Source: Mesorhizobium sp.
GTDB lineage: Bacteria; Pseudomonadota; Alphaproteobacteria; Rhizobiales; Rhizobiaceae
Direction: 5' to 3'
Length of the DNA: 64,000 bases
Assembly: GCF_024710845.1 (NCBI RefSeq)
Contig: NZ_JANJTZ010000068.1
Coordinates: 1-64,000 of the forward strand
Position numbers and translations under genes: made by a program
In this document: one piece after another, positions 8,732 through 18,100 of the stretch
How positions within the stretch are numbered: position 1 is the stretch's first letter
Layout of the letters: each line of letters begins with the position of its first letter
The notes under the pieces: generated by a model
Database searches by the model: none
What the model was told of the DNA's origin: nothing
Seen by the model: the letters and a program-made list of their open reading frames with translations, nothing else

Positions 8732-10713
8732 TCGGCCGCCTCCCGCATCGGTTCGGACGCGCCGGCGAATGTCGGCGCGTCGACGATCCTGACCGTCGCG
8801 GCCACCTTCGACTTGCGCCCGTCCTCGTAGGTGATCTCCGTCTCCGCCCACTTGCTGGTCGAGCCGTCGTAGAGGGCCTCGATCAGTTCGCCGTAGCGCT
8901 CGGCAATGAAGGAACGCCGCACCTTCTGCGTGCGCGTAAGCTCGCCGTCGTCCGCGTCGAGTTCCTTGTGCAGGACGAGGAACCGGCGGATCTGCGAGGC
9001 CGCCATCATCGGCTCTGACGCGAGCTTGCGATTGGCCGCTTCGACATGCTGCCCGACGATCCTGTAGACGTCGGGATGGTTGGCGAGTTCCTGATAGGAG
9101 GCGTAGGCGATGTTGTTGCGTTCCGCCCAGGAGCCGACCGACTGCAGGTCGATATTGATGAACACGGCGCAGAAGTCGCGGCCGTCGCCGAACGCCACCA
9201 CCTCCTTGATGTCGGGGAAGAATTTCAGCGTGTTCTCGATGTATTTCGGCGCGAACAGCGCGCCGGACTTGAGCCGGCCGACGTCCTTGGCCCGGTCGAT
9301 GATCTTCAGGTGCCCGTCGGCGGTGAAGAAGCCCGCATCGCCCGTCTTCACCCAGCCGTCAGGCGTCTTGGTCTCGCGCGTCGCCTGCTCGTTCTTGTAG
9401 TAGCCGATGAAGGTGCCGTCGGAGCGGTAGAGCACCTCGCCATTGTCGGCGATCTTTATCTCGACGCCAGGGGACGGCAGTCCGACCGTATCGGCCTGGA
9501 TCTGGCCGTCGGGCTGCGCCGTAATGTAAACGGTCGCCTCCGTCTGTCCGTAGAGCTGCTTCAGGTTGAGTCCGATCGAGCGGTAAAAGCGGAACAGTTC
9601 CGGTCCGATCGCCTCGCCGGCCGTATAGGCGACCCTCAACTGGGAGAGCCCCATGCGGTTCTTCACCGGGCCATAGACCAGGAATTCGCCGACCGAATAT
9701 TTCAGCCGGTCCCAGGTGCCGACCGCCTCGCCGTTGAGGATCCTCTCGCCGACCTTGCGCGCATGCGCCATGAAACTATCGAACATGCGCTTCTTGGTCC
9801 GCCCGGCGTCCTCCATGCGCACCATCATCGCCGTCAGCAGGCCTTCGAAGACGCGCGGCGGGGCGAAGAAGTAGGTCGGCGCGATCTCGCGGCGGTCTTC
9901 CGTCACGGTGTCGGGGCTTTCGGGACAGGCGACGCAGAACCCGGCGGTATAGGACTGCGAATAGGAGAAGACGTGGTCGCCTACCCAGGCCAGCGGCAGG
10001 TAGGCAATGGTGGTCTCGTGCTCGGTGAGGCGATCGAAGGCGTTGCCGTGCAGCGCCGATTTCACCAGATTGTCGTTGGACAGCATCACGCCCTTCGGAC
10101 GTCCCGTCGTGCCGGACGTGTAGAGGATGATGCCGAGGTCCGAGCCTTTGCCCTGGGCGATCTCGGCGAGCCAGCCCTCGGCGACCCCGCCGGCTTCCAG
10201 CCGCTTCAGGCCCGCTTCGCGAACCTTCTCGCAGTCGTGCAGGTGCTTCGGGTCGTAATCGCGCATGCCGCGCGCCTCGTCGTAGATGATGTCGTGGAGC
10301 GACGGCACCTTCTCTGCGACGGACAGCAGCTTGTCGACCTGCTCCTGGTTCTCGACGACCGCGAAGCGGACCTCGGCATGGTCGAGCACATAGGCCATCT
10401 CCTCGGCGACCGAGTCGGCATAGACCGGCACCGGGACGCCGCCCAGCGCCTGCACCGCCGCGAAAGTCCAGTAGAGCCGCGGCCGATTGGAACCGACGAC
10501 CGCAACCTTGTCGCCACGCACCAGGCCGATCGTCTGCAGGCCGAGCGACAGCGCCCGCACCTCGTCGAGCTGCTGCTTCCACGTCCAGCTCTGCCAGATG
10601 CCGTAGTTCTTGTGTCGCATCGCCGGCCGGCCTGCGAAGCGCTCGGCGTTCCACAGCAGATACTTCGGAAACGTATCAAGCGGCCTTTCGGCGGCAGACG
10701 CCGTCGAATCCAT
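8728..10713 (-). CDS. AMP-dependent acyl-CoA synthetase in an importer operon
   Basis: This 661-residue enzyme activates a carboxylic acid to its acyl-CoA through an acyl-adenylate. The adenylation P-loop YTSGTTGRPKG begins near residue 198, and YGQTEATVY and the GWVKTGDAGFF segment are both present. The length suits long-chain-type ligases (FadD15-like). It starts at ATG 10713 after GGAGGAG. Being first in the operon with a complete Liv-type importer suggests the imported substrate is trapped as a thioester. Substrate identity is not readable from sequence; fatty, aromatic or phenylacetate-like acids are all possible. Confidence 0.92.
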   Translation of the reverse strand: MDSTASAAERPLDTFPKYLLWNAERFAGRPAMRHKNYGIWQSWTWKQQLDEVRALSLGLQTIGLVRGDKVAVVGSNRPRLYWTFAAVQALGGVPVPVYADSVAEEMAYVLDHAEVRFAVVENQEQVDKLLSVAEKVPSLHDIIYDEARGMRDYDPKHLHDCEKVREAGLKRLEAGGVAEGWLAEIAQGKGSDLGIILYTSGTTGRPKGVMLSNDNLVKSALHGNAFDRLTEHETTIAYLPLAWVGDHVFSYSQSYTAGFCVACPESPDTVTEDRREIAPTYFFAPPRVFEGLLTAMMVRMEDAGRTKKRMFDSFMAHARKVGERILNGEAVGTWDRLKYSVGEFLVYGPVKNRMGLSQLRVAYTAGEAIGPELFRFYRSIGLNLKQLYGQTEATVYITAQPDGQIQADTVGLPSPGVEIKIADNGEVLYRSDGTFIGYYKNEQATRETKTPDGWVKTGDAGFFTADGHLKIIDRAKDVGRLKSGALFAPKYIENTLKFFPDIKEVVAFGDGRDFCAVFINIDLQSVGSWAERNNIAYASYQELANHPDVYRIVGQHVEAANRKLASEPMMAASQIRRFLVLHKELDADDGELTRTQKVRRSFIAERYGELIEALYDGSTSKWAETEITYEDGRKSKVAATVRIVDAPTFAGASEPMREAAE

Positions 10714-10854
10714 CTCGCCAACTCCTCCCGGTCCGCATTATTCGCGGTTTGCCCGGACTCTGGTGCCCGCCCGATACGCAAGCAACCCCTCACTTCGGAG
10801 TAGATTGCGCATGACCGGCAAGCCCTGTCCGGACCTTGTTCCTCTATAGGTAGA

Positions 10855-10881
10855 GTTCCACGTTGCGAGGCAAGGTTCAAC
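10855..10881. promoter_or_regulatory. Imperfect dyad upstream of the acyl-CoA ligase/importer operon
   Basis: The 259-base gap between the Crp/Fnr gene and the ligase gene contains an imperfect inverted repeat with outer arms GTT/AAC and inner arms TTGC-GAG-GCAA, about 140 bases upstream of the ligase ATG. The spacing and position would suit an activator or repressor site, with the upstream Crp/Fnr protein as an obvious candidate. The repeat is interrupted and was found by eye, so it could be chance. Confidence 0.25.
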
Positions 10882-10972
10882 GCCGCCATTGACAGACAGG
10901 CAGCGGAATTGTCATTAGGAGTGCGCCATTCGTTTTCCGCGCCCCGGACCGGGGGCATGACGGGCGTCTCAC

Positions 10973-11650
10973 TCAATCGTCTTCGTAGTTTCCCAGGGCT
11001 TCGACATCGAACACCACGATGCGCGAATGCTCGACGCGCAGCAGCCCTTCGGCCTCGAGCGCCTGCAGGCTCTTGCTGACCACGGGCCGCGAAACGCCGG
11101 CGAGAAGCCCGAGTTCCTCCTGCCCGATGTCGATCTCCAGCTTGGTGACCGGATAGAGGATAGGATTGAAGAACCAGGAGATGTTGCGCGCCACCCGGGC
11201 CTTCGGCGACAGAATCCGGTCGTACTCTGTCGTGGCGATGAACTGCCCCAGACGTTCGTTGAACTGGCGCACGAGGAAACGGTTGAAGCCCGTGCTGTTC
11301 TCGAAGAGCCACATGAAGGTCGCCCGCGTCATCATCGCAAGGCGCGTGTCGGCGATCGCCACCAGATCGTATTTGCGCGGTTCGTCCTTGAGGACGGACC
11401 CTTCGCCGAACCAGCCGCCGGCGCCTGCCCCCGCAAATGTCATCGCTTTGCCGCTGGCCGAGATCGCGCTGATCTTGACCAGTCCGCTGATCACACCCGT
11501 CCAGTAGTCGAGCTTGTCGCCGCGGTGACAGATATATCCGCCCTTGGGAATGTGCTTTTCGACGACGCCGCGGCGGGCACGGTCGAGCTCCGCCGGCGAT
11601 AGCTCCCGGGCCCAGATGGCGTTGCGAACGAATTCGTCCTTGGTGATCAT
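10973..11650 (-). CDS. Crp/Fnr family transcriptional regulator
   Basis: This 225-residue protein has an N-terminal cyclic-nucleotide-binding-type beta barrel (about residues 25-140) and a C-terminal winged helix with the recognition helix in ELGLLAGVSRPVVSKSLQALEAEGLL. There is no N-terminal cysteine cluster, so it is not an oxygen-sensing FNR. The effector is unknown. It is on the same strand as, and 259 bases upstream of, the ligase/importer operon, so local control is likely but unproven. Confidence 0.9.
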   Translation of the reverse strand: MITKDEFVRNAIWARELSPAELDRARRGVVEKHIPKGGYICHRGDKLDYWTGVISGLVKISAISASGKAMTFAGAGAGGWFGEGSVLKDEPRKYDLVAIADTRLAMMTRATFMWLFENSTGFNRFLVRQFNERLGQFIATTEYDRILSPKARVARNISWFFNPILYPVTKLEIDIGQEELGLLAGVSRPVVSKSLQALEAEGLLRVEHSRIVVFDVEALGNYEDD

Positions 11651-11749
11651 GCGTCCTTCGCACTCGCGGATCAGACGTCGCCAGAGGACATATGCTGCGC
11701 CGGGGCGTCGGACACAAGCCGACGCGGCGGTTGGTCGCCGTCTATGGCC

Positions 11750-12532
11750 CTAAGCCGCTTCGGCGAAGAACCGGGCGGTCGGCAGGATGGTCAGCGGTTC
11801 GAGGTCGCCTTCGGCCGGCTTGCCGAACATCAGCCGCTGCTCCAGCGGCGAGGATTTGAAGAACGGGTAACGCAGGCCCGTGCGAGCCGCGATGCTCTTG
11901 TAGTGCGCCTGGTAGAGCACGACCTCGTAGTTGAGTGCCGGATAGGCCCGCAGCCCGCCCACCTGCTGGGCGTCGAACACGCGGCGGTAGAAGCCGGCGT
12001 GGTCCGTCCGGATCGTCGACAGGCAATAGTCCGGCGCGAAGTAGACGCACGCCATGGCCGCGAGACGCAGCGTCACGTAGGGCAGGTGCGGATATTGCGC
12101 GGTCCAGTCCGGATCGGCGGCAAAGCGGCTGGGATCGATGAATGTCTCTCCCGCATCGATCCGCGGATAGAGCAGGTCGCCATAAACCGTCGTGCTCGGC
12201 GACTGGCGATGCTCCGCAGTCACGTGATGGAGCCGAAGCGTCGACACCAGTTCGCCGTCGACATGGATGCCGAAACGCATCGAGTTGGGCAGGTCGTCGA
12301 GCACATCGGTGACGATCCGCTCGTGATTGGCCGAGACCATGCCGCTCGCCAGGTAGGACTTATAGCGCAGTCGATAGACCGCCTCGAGATCCTCGCCCTT
12401 GTCGCAGCGCCGGTATTCGGTGCGGGCGAGCAGGTCAAGAACGCTGCGCGCGAAGTTCGAGGGCACCGGCGTCGTGTCGAACACACCAGCCGGAACCTTC
12501 TCTCCGGCTACGCTTACCGGTTGTGCGATCAT
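11750..12532 (-). CDS. FeeM-like N-acyl amino acid synthase (GNAT fold)
   Basis: This 260-residue soluble protein resembles the FeeM catalytic core, a GNAT-fold relative of acyl-homoserine-lactone synthases that joins an acyl chain from acyl-ACP to an amino acid. Typical pieces are YRLRYKSYLASGMVS near residues 48-62, the ELVSTLRLHHV strand and helix, and the ACVYF...LSTIRTDHAGFYRRVF segment. The start ATG is at 12532 with AGGG upstream. A CtrA-type box lies about 95 bases upstream. No dedicated acyl carrier protein gene is adjacent. A signalling or membrane-lipid product is possible; the family assignment is firmer than the substrate. Confidence 0.75.
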   Translation of the reverse strand: MIAQPVSVAGEKVPAGVFDTTPVPSNFARSVLDLLARTEYRRCDKGEDLEAVYRLRYKSYLASGMVSANHERIVTDVLDDLPNSMRFGIHVDGELVSTLRLHHVTAEHRQSPSTTVYGDLLYPRIDAGETFIDPSRFAADPDWTAQYPHLPYVTLRLAAMACVYFAPDYCLSTIRTDHAGFYRRVFDAQQVGGLRAYPALNYEVVLYQAHYKSIAARTGLRYPFFKSSPLEQRLMFGKPAEGDLEPLTILPTARFFAEAA

Positions 12533-12616
12533 ATCAGTGACCCTATCCCCTGTGGGAAAGGTAGACGAAGGCTCTGATGAGTAAAGGCGAAACTTGTATG
12601 AGACCCGTTTACCTGA

Positions 12617-12641
12617 CGTTAACCTTAACAGGGGGTTAACG
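12617..12641. promoter_or_regulatory. Perfect dyad containing a CtrA-type box
   Basis: A perfect inverted repeat CGTTAACC-N9-GGTTAACG occupies these 25 bases. Inside it, 12625-12640 reads TTAACAGGGGGTTAAC, which fits the published CtrA consensus TTAA-N7-TTAA exactly. It is upstream of the FeeM-like gene (start 12532, minus strand) and downstream of the end of the GGDEF-EAL gene, so the FeeM gene is the likely target. Confidence 0.5.
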
Positions 12642-12684
12642 CAGCCGACTGCGCGAGGTTGCTGTTCGCTGGTGCGAACCGAAA

Positions 12685-15036
12685 CTAGCGGGAGACGATT
12701 CGGCGGAGCGGCTTGAGGTCCTGGGCGAACGGCCAGACGGTCGTCGACATGGTCTCGATGCCGGACGCCGAAAGGGCAGAGCCGAAGAGGAAGCCCTGCA
12801 CCAGGTCCGGCTTCACGTCGAGCGCCAGGACCTTGAGCTGCTCGAACGTCTCGACACCTTCGATCGTGACGGACAGACCCAGCGGCCGCGAGAGGTTCAC
12901 GACGCCACGCAGGAGTTGAAGGGAGCGCTCGTTGCGGGTGATGTCCTCGATGAACGACCGGTCGATCTTGACCCTGTCGAGCGGCAGCGTGTGCAGATAG
13001 CTCAGGCTCGAATATCCGGTGCCGAAATCGTCGAGCGCAATGCGCACGCCAAGCGCCTTCAGCTCTTCGAGCAGATTGCGGGTCGAGGATTTGTCGTCCA
13101 GCAGGGCGGTTTCCGTGACCTCGATCTCCATACGGTCCGGCGCGAGGCCGGAAAGCGCCAACGCCTCGTTGACCGCAGCGATGACGTTGCTGTTGCGGAA
13201 ATCCTTGGCCGACAGATTGATCGAGACGCGGATATGTTCAGGCCACTTGGCGCATTCCGCGCTGGCGGCCTTCAGCACGAAATCGCTGATCTCCGAAATG
13301 ATACCCATTTCCTCGGCCAGCGGGATGAAGACGCCCGGCGACACGGGGCCGATCTCGGGGTGATCCCAGCGGCAGAGCGCCTCGCAGCTTGCGATGCGCA
13401 TCGTGTCCATCGCGACGATCGGCTGATAGACCACACGAAGCAGCTTCTGCTCGACCGCGTGGCGCAGGTCCGCCTTCAGAATCTGGCGGTTGCGGAACTC
13501 CGCATCCATCGTGGCTTCGAAGACCTGCCAGCCGTTCTTGCCGTATTCCTTGGCCTTGTAGAGCGCGAGGTCGGCCTTGACGAACATCGAGTCGACATCG
13601 GTGTCTGACACTTTCGCCATTACCGCGCCCGCGCTTGCCTGAACGCGCAGCGAATGGCCTGCAACGTCGACCTCGCCCTGCAATACCTCGAAAATGCGGG
13701 CTAGTTCGGCCCGCAGCGCCTCCGGGCTCTCCACATTATCGAAATAGAGCATGAATTCGTCGCCGCCGAAGCGGCTGATCTTGACGTTGTCGCGAGCGAG
13801 CCCGGCGAGCTTCTGCGCCACCGAGTAGATCAGCCCGTCTCCGACCGGGTGGCCGAGCGTATCGTTGATGTTCTTGAAATCGTCGAGGTCGACGACCGCG
13901 AGCGCGCAGCTGCGCTGCGGGTCGCCGCTGATCAGGAACTCTCCGACGAGTTCGTGGAAATAGGCGCGGTTCGGCAGGCCCGTCAGATTGTCGTAGCGGG
14001 CCATGTAGCGGATCTTCTCTTCCGCCTCGACACGGGTCGTGACGTCCTCGAATGTGATCACGCCGAGATCGTCGCGGCCTTCGCGAGCGGAGAACTCGAG
14101 GTGGCGCCCGTTGGTGAAGCTGACCAGCAGCTTTCTGTCCCGGCCGTCGCGCAGCGCGCGCGTCAGCTGCGTCTCGACATAGTGGGAATCGCGCAGCGAC
14201 AGGAGCCCGCCCGCAACGCCGCGCATCAGGAGCGCCTTGAGCGTGCGCCCCATCAGCTTGTCGGGCGAGGAGAATGCGAGCAGGTCGGCGGCTTCGGCGT
14301 TCGCCACGGCGACGAGGCCGTTCCTGTCGAGCATGATCAGGCCATGCGACATCGTGTTGAGGGCCCGGTCGAACCGCAGCGCCAGACTGCTCGCCTTGAG
14401 CTTCTCGTAGATCACCGACAGGAAGGTCTCGCGCACACGCGTCGACATGTTCACGATCGCGGTGAAGAACGGGACGAAGAGCAGGCCGAGCGCGATGTTG
14501 TAGGCATCGCCGCGCAGGATCACGCCGGCGGAGATCGGCAGCGTCATCGTCGTCGAAAGGATGAGAACCATCTGGTTGGACGCATAGTTGCGTCCGACGA
14601 TGGCGATCGCGCAGGCGAGCGTCACCGCGATGGAAGCGATTTCGGCCAGCGGATCGGGCTGCAGGTAGAGCGCGACGAAGCAGTAGAACCCGAGAAGCGA
14701 CCCCTGCAGAGCGCCGCGCAGCAGGTAGTCGACCTCCCACTGGCGCGCGATCTCGCTGGTCGCGGGCGGCGGCAGTTTCTGGCGCTTGCGGATACCGTAG
14801 TAGCGGAACAGCCCGGCGCCCAAAAGCGCTATCGCGAGCAGCAGATACGCGATTTTGCCGTTGTGCAGATAGACGATGAGGGACGTAGCGCCCTGGGTAA
14901 TGCCACCCCAATACAAGATATACGCATCCGCGTACAGCGATTGTACGAAGGGGATGTAGACCTCGCTGAGAACCGCCTTGCTTTTCGTCTTTGCCATTTC
15001 CCGATGGGCCTGCGAAGGGAACCCGACCTTTGGCAT
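12685..15036 (-). CDS. Membrane-anchored GGDEF-EAL cyclic-di-GMP enzyme
   Basis: This 783-residue protein has several hydrophobic helices in the first ~210 residues, a PAS-like sensor region around 240-330, then GGDEF and EAL domains. The cyclase motif GGDEF (FGGDEFMLYF) and the phosphodiesterase motif EAL (ASCEALCRW) are intact, as is DDFGTGYSSLSYL of active EAL domains, so both synthesis and breakdown of c-di-GMP are possible. I chose ATG 15036 (AAGG six bases upstream) over a GTG at 15042 and an ATG at 14997. The 133 bases between it and the next gene show no feature. Confidence 0.92.
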   Translation of the reverse strand: MPKVGFPSQAHREMAKTKSKAVLSEVYIPFVQSLYADAYILYWGGITQGATSLIVYLHNGKIAYLLLAIALLGAGLFRYYGIRKRQKLPPPATSEIARQWEVDYLLRGALQGSLLGFYCFVALYLQPDPLAEIASIAVTLACAIAIVGRNYASNQMVLILSTTMTLPISAGVILRGDAYNIALGLLFVPFFTAIVNMSTRVRETFLSVIYEKLKASSLALRFDRALNTMSHGLIMLDRNGLVAVANAEAADLLAFSSPDKLMGRTLKALLMRGVAGGLLSLRDSHYVETQLTRALRDGRDRKLLVSFTNGRHLEFSAREGRDDLGVITFEDVTTRVEAEEKIRYMARYDNLTGLPNRAYFHELVGEFLISGDPQRSCALAVVDLDDFKNINDTLGHPVGDGLIYSVAQKLAGLARDNVKISRFGGDEFMLYFDNVESPEALRAELARIFEVLQGEVDVAGHSLRVQASAGAVMAKVSDTDVDSMFVKADLALYKAKEYGKNGWQVFEATMDAEFRNRQILKADLRHAVEQKLLRVVYQPIVAMDTMRIASCEALCRWDHPEIGPVSPGVFIPLAEEMGIISEISDFVLKAASAECAKWPEHIRVSINLSAKDFRNSNVIAAVNEALALSGLAPDRMEIEVTETALLDDKSSTRNLLEELKALGVRIALDDFGTGYSSLSYLHTLPLDRVKIDRSFIEDITRNERSLQLLRGVVNLSRPLGLSVTIEGVETFEQLKVLALDVKPDLVQGFLFGSALSASGIETMSTTVWPFAQDLKPLRRIVSR

Positions 15037-15169
15037 GGTCACCTTAAGAAAGGCTTATGAATCGCGGCGAATCCGGGGAAACGCGCCGAAAAGCACGGCT
15101 CGCGGCATCGCTGCCGGCGGCACGCCCGGCCGGGGGCGCCACGTGTCCATCCGGATGCCGGAAGATAGC

Positions 15170-18100
15170 CTACTCCGCCGCCTGAAGCGCCGGCTTCGCC
15201 GGTGAGGCGACGAGGCGGCCGATCAGCCGCGTCCGCTCGCCTTGCGCCTTCTCCACATTGCCAGCCTTAACGTGGCCGTAGCCGCGGATCAGCGCCGGCA
15301 CGGAGGCCAGCGCCGCCGCCGCGTCGGCCGAAGCCGGCGCAAGATGCTTCTCGATCAGATCAAGATCGGCTTCGTACTCCGCGATCAGCCGCCGCTCCAT
15401 CCGGCGCTCCGCCGAGTAGCCGAAGATGTCGAGCGCGGTGCCGCGCAGGCCCTTGAAGGCAGCAAGCACGCCGAACGCCTTCATCATCCACGGCCCGAAG
15501 GAGGATTTGCGCGGCAGCCCGTCCGATCCCTTGCGGCCGAGGATCGGCGGCGCGAGGTGGAACTCGAGACTGTCGAAGCCCTGGAACTGCGCGGCGAGCT
15601 GCTTGCGGAACGAGCCGTCGGTGTAGAGCCGGGCAACCTCGTATTCGTCCTTGACCGCCATCAGCTTGAACAGATTGCGCGCCGCCGCCTCCGTCACGGC
15701 GGTCGAACCCGGCACGGCGCGCGCCTCCGCCTGGCGCAGCCGTTCGATGCGTTCGGCATAGCGCTTCGCATAGGCCGCGTTCTGGTAGGCGGTGAGGAAC
15801 TCGACCCTTCTGGCGACGATCTCGTCCAGCGTCTGAGCCAGCGCCGGTTTTTCACCGCCCTGCACCGACTGGGCGAGCTTGCTTACCGTCTCCGGATCGT
15901 GCGCCGCGCGCCGTCCCCAGCGGAAGGCGGCGATGTTCATCTTCACCGCCTCGCCGTTGAGCTCGATCGCCCTCTCGACCGCATCCGCCGACACCGGCAG
16001 GCCGCCATGCTGATAGGCGAAGCCGAGCATGAACATGTTGGCGCCGACGGAGTTGCCGAACAGCGTCGAAGCGCTTCTGGTGGCGTCGAAGAAATGTGCG
16101 TTCTCGTCGCCCACCGCCTGGCGGATCGCCTTCTTCAGTCGCTCCGTCGGCAGCGAGAAATCCGTCTGGCGCGTGAAGTCGCCGGGCATCACTTCGGCGG
16201 TGTTGGCGACGAAGATGGTGCGCCCCTCGCGCGCCGAGGCGAGCACCTTCTTGGCGCCCGACACGACCAGGTCGCAGCCGAGCACGAGGTCGGCCTTGCC
16301 GGCGGAGACGCGGATCGCGTTGATGTCGTCGGGCGTCGGCGCGATTCGGATATGCGAGAACACCGCCCCGCCCTTCTGCGCCAGGCCCGCCATGTCGATC
16401 ATGCCGCAGCCCTTGCCTTCGAGATGCGCGGCCATGCCGAGGATCGCGCCGATCGTCACCACGCCGGTGCCGCCGATGCCGTCGACGATGCAGGCCCAGC
16501 CGCCCTGTCCGAGCGCAAAGAGGCTCGGCTCCGGCACGCCGGAGAGCGGATCGGCCGCGCCGGCAATGCCCTCCGCCTTGCGCAGCTTGGCGCCGTGCAC
16601 CGTGACGAAGGACGGACAGAAGCCGTTGACGCAGGAGAAGTCCTTGTTGCAGCTCGACTGGTCGATGCGCCGCTTGCGGCCGAACTCGGTCTCGACCGGC
16701 TGAACGGAGACGCAGTTGGACTTCACGCCGCAGTCGCCGCAGCCCTCGCAGACCAGCTCGTTGATGATCACCCGCTTGTCGGGGTCGGGGAACGTGCCGC
16801 GCTTGCGCCGCCTGCGCTTTTCGGCCGCGCAGGTCTGGTCGTAGAGCAGCACCGAGATCCCCTTCACCTCGCGCAACTCGCGCTGCACCTCGTCGAGATC
16901 GTCACGGTGATTGAACGTCGTGCCGGGAGGGAACTCCGCCTTGCCGGCATATTTGCCCGGTTGGTCGGTGACGACCGCGATCCGTTCGACGCCCTCTGCG
17001 CGCACCTGCCGCGCGATCTGGTCCACCTTGAGCCCGCCTTCGTGCGGCTGGCCGCCGGTCATGGCGACCGCGTCGTTGTAGAGGATCTTGTAGGTGATGT
17101 TGGCGTTCGAGGCGTGCGCGAAGCGGATCGCCAGCGAGCCGGAATGATTGTAGGTCCCATCGCCGAGGTTCTGGAACATGTGCTCGCGTTTCGAGAACGG
17201 CGCCTGGCCGACCCATTGCGCACCCTCCCCGCCCATGGCGGTGAAGCCGACCGTCGAGCGATCCATCCACAGCGCCATGAAGTGGCAGCCGATGCCGGCG
17301 CCCGCGAGCGAGCCCTCCGGCACCTTGGTCGAGGAATTGTGCGGGCAGCCCGAGCAGAAATAGGGCGTGCGGTTGGCGACGTCCTTGGTGTCGGCGAGCA
17401 TCGCCTGGTACTGCTTGAGCTGCGCCACCCGCGCGGCGATCTCCTCCGAATGGCCGATCGTCTTGAGGATCCGCTCGCCGACGGCGATCGCGATGTCGTT
17501 CGGGTCGAGCGCACCCTTGGCCGGGAACAGCCAGTCGCCGCGCTCGTCCTTCTTGCCGACGATCAGCGGCTGCGTCGCCGTGCCGTAGAGGTTCTCGCGC
17601 ATCTGCACTTCGATGAGCGAGCGCTTCTCCTCGACGACGATCACGGTGTCGAGCCCGCGGGCGAAATCCATGATGTGCTCGACGTCCAGCGGCCAAGGAG
17701 CGGCGACCTTGAAGAGCCTGAGCCCGATCTGCCTCGCCCGGGCCTCGTCGATGCCGAGGTCGTCCAACGCCTGGCGCACGTCGAGATAGGATTTTCCGAC
17801 CGTGATGATGCCGATCCTGGCGGATCTTCCGCCCGAATAGATGATCTTGTTCAGCCCGTTGGCGCGGATGAAGGCGGCGGCGGCAGCGCGCTTGTATTCA
17901 TGCAGCCGCGCCTCCTGTCCCATCTGGTCGAGTTCGTGGCGGATGTTGAGCCCGCCGGGCGGCAGGTCGATCTCCGGCAGGACGATGTTCAGCCGGTCGA
18001 GCGACACGTCGACCGAGGCGGTCGATTCGATATTGTCCTTGACGCATTTGATCGCCGCCCATGTGCCGGCAAAGCGCGACATGGCAAAGCCGTAGAGCCC

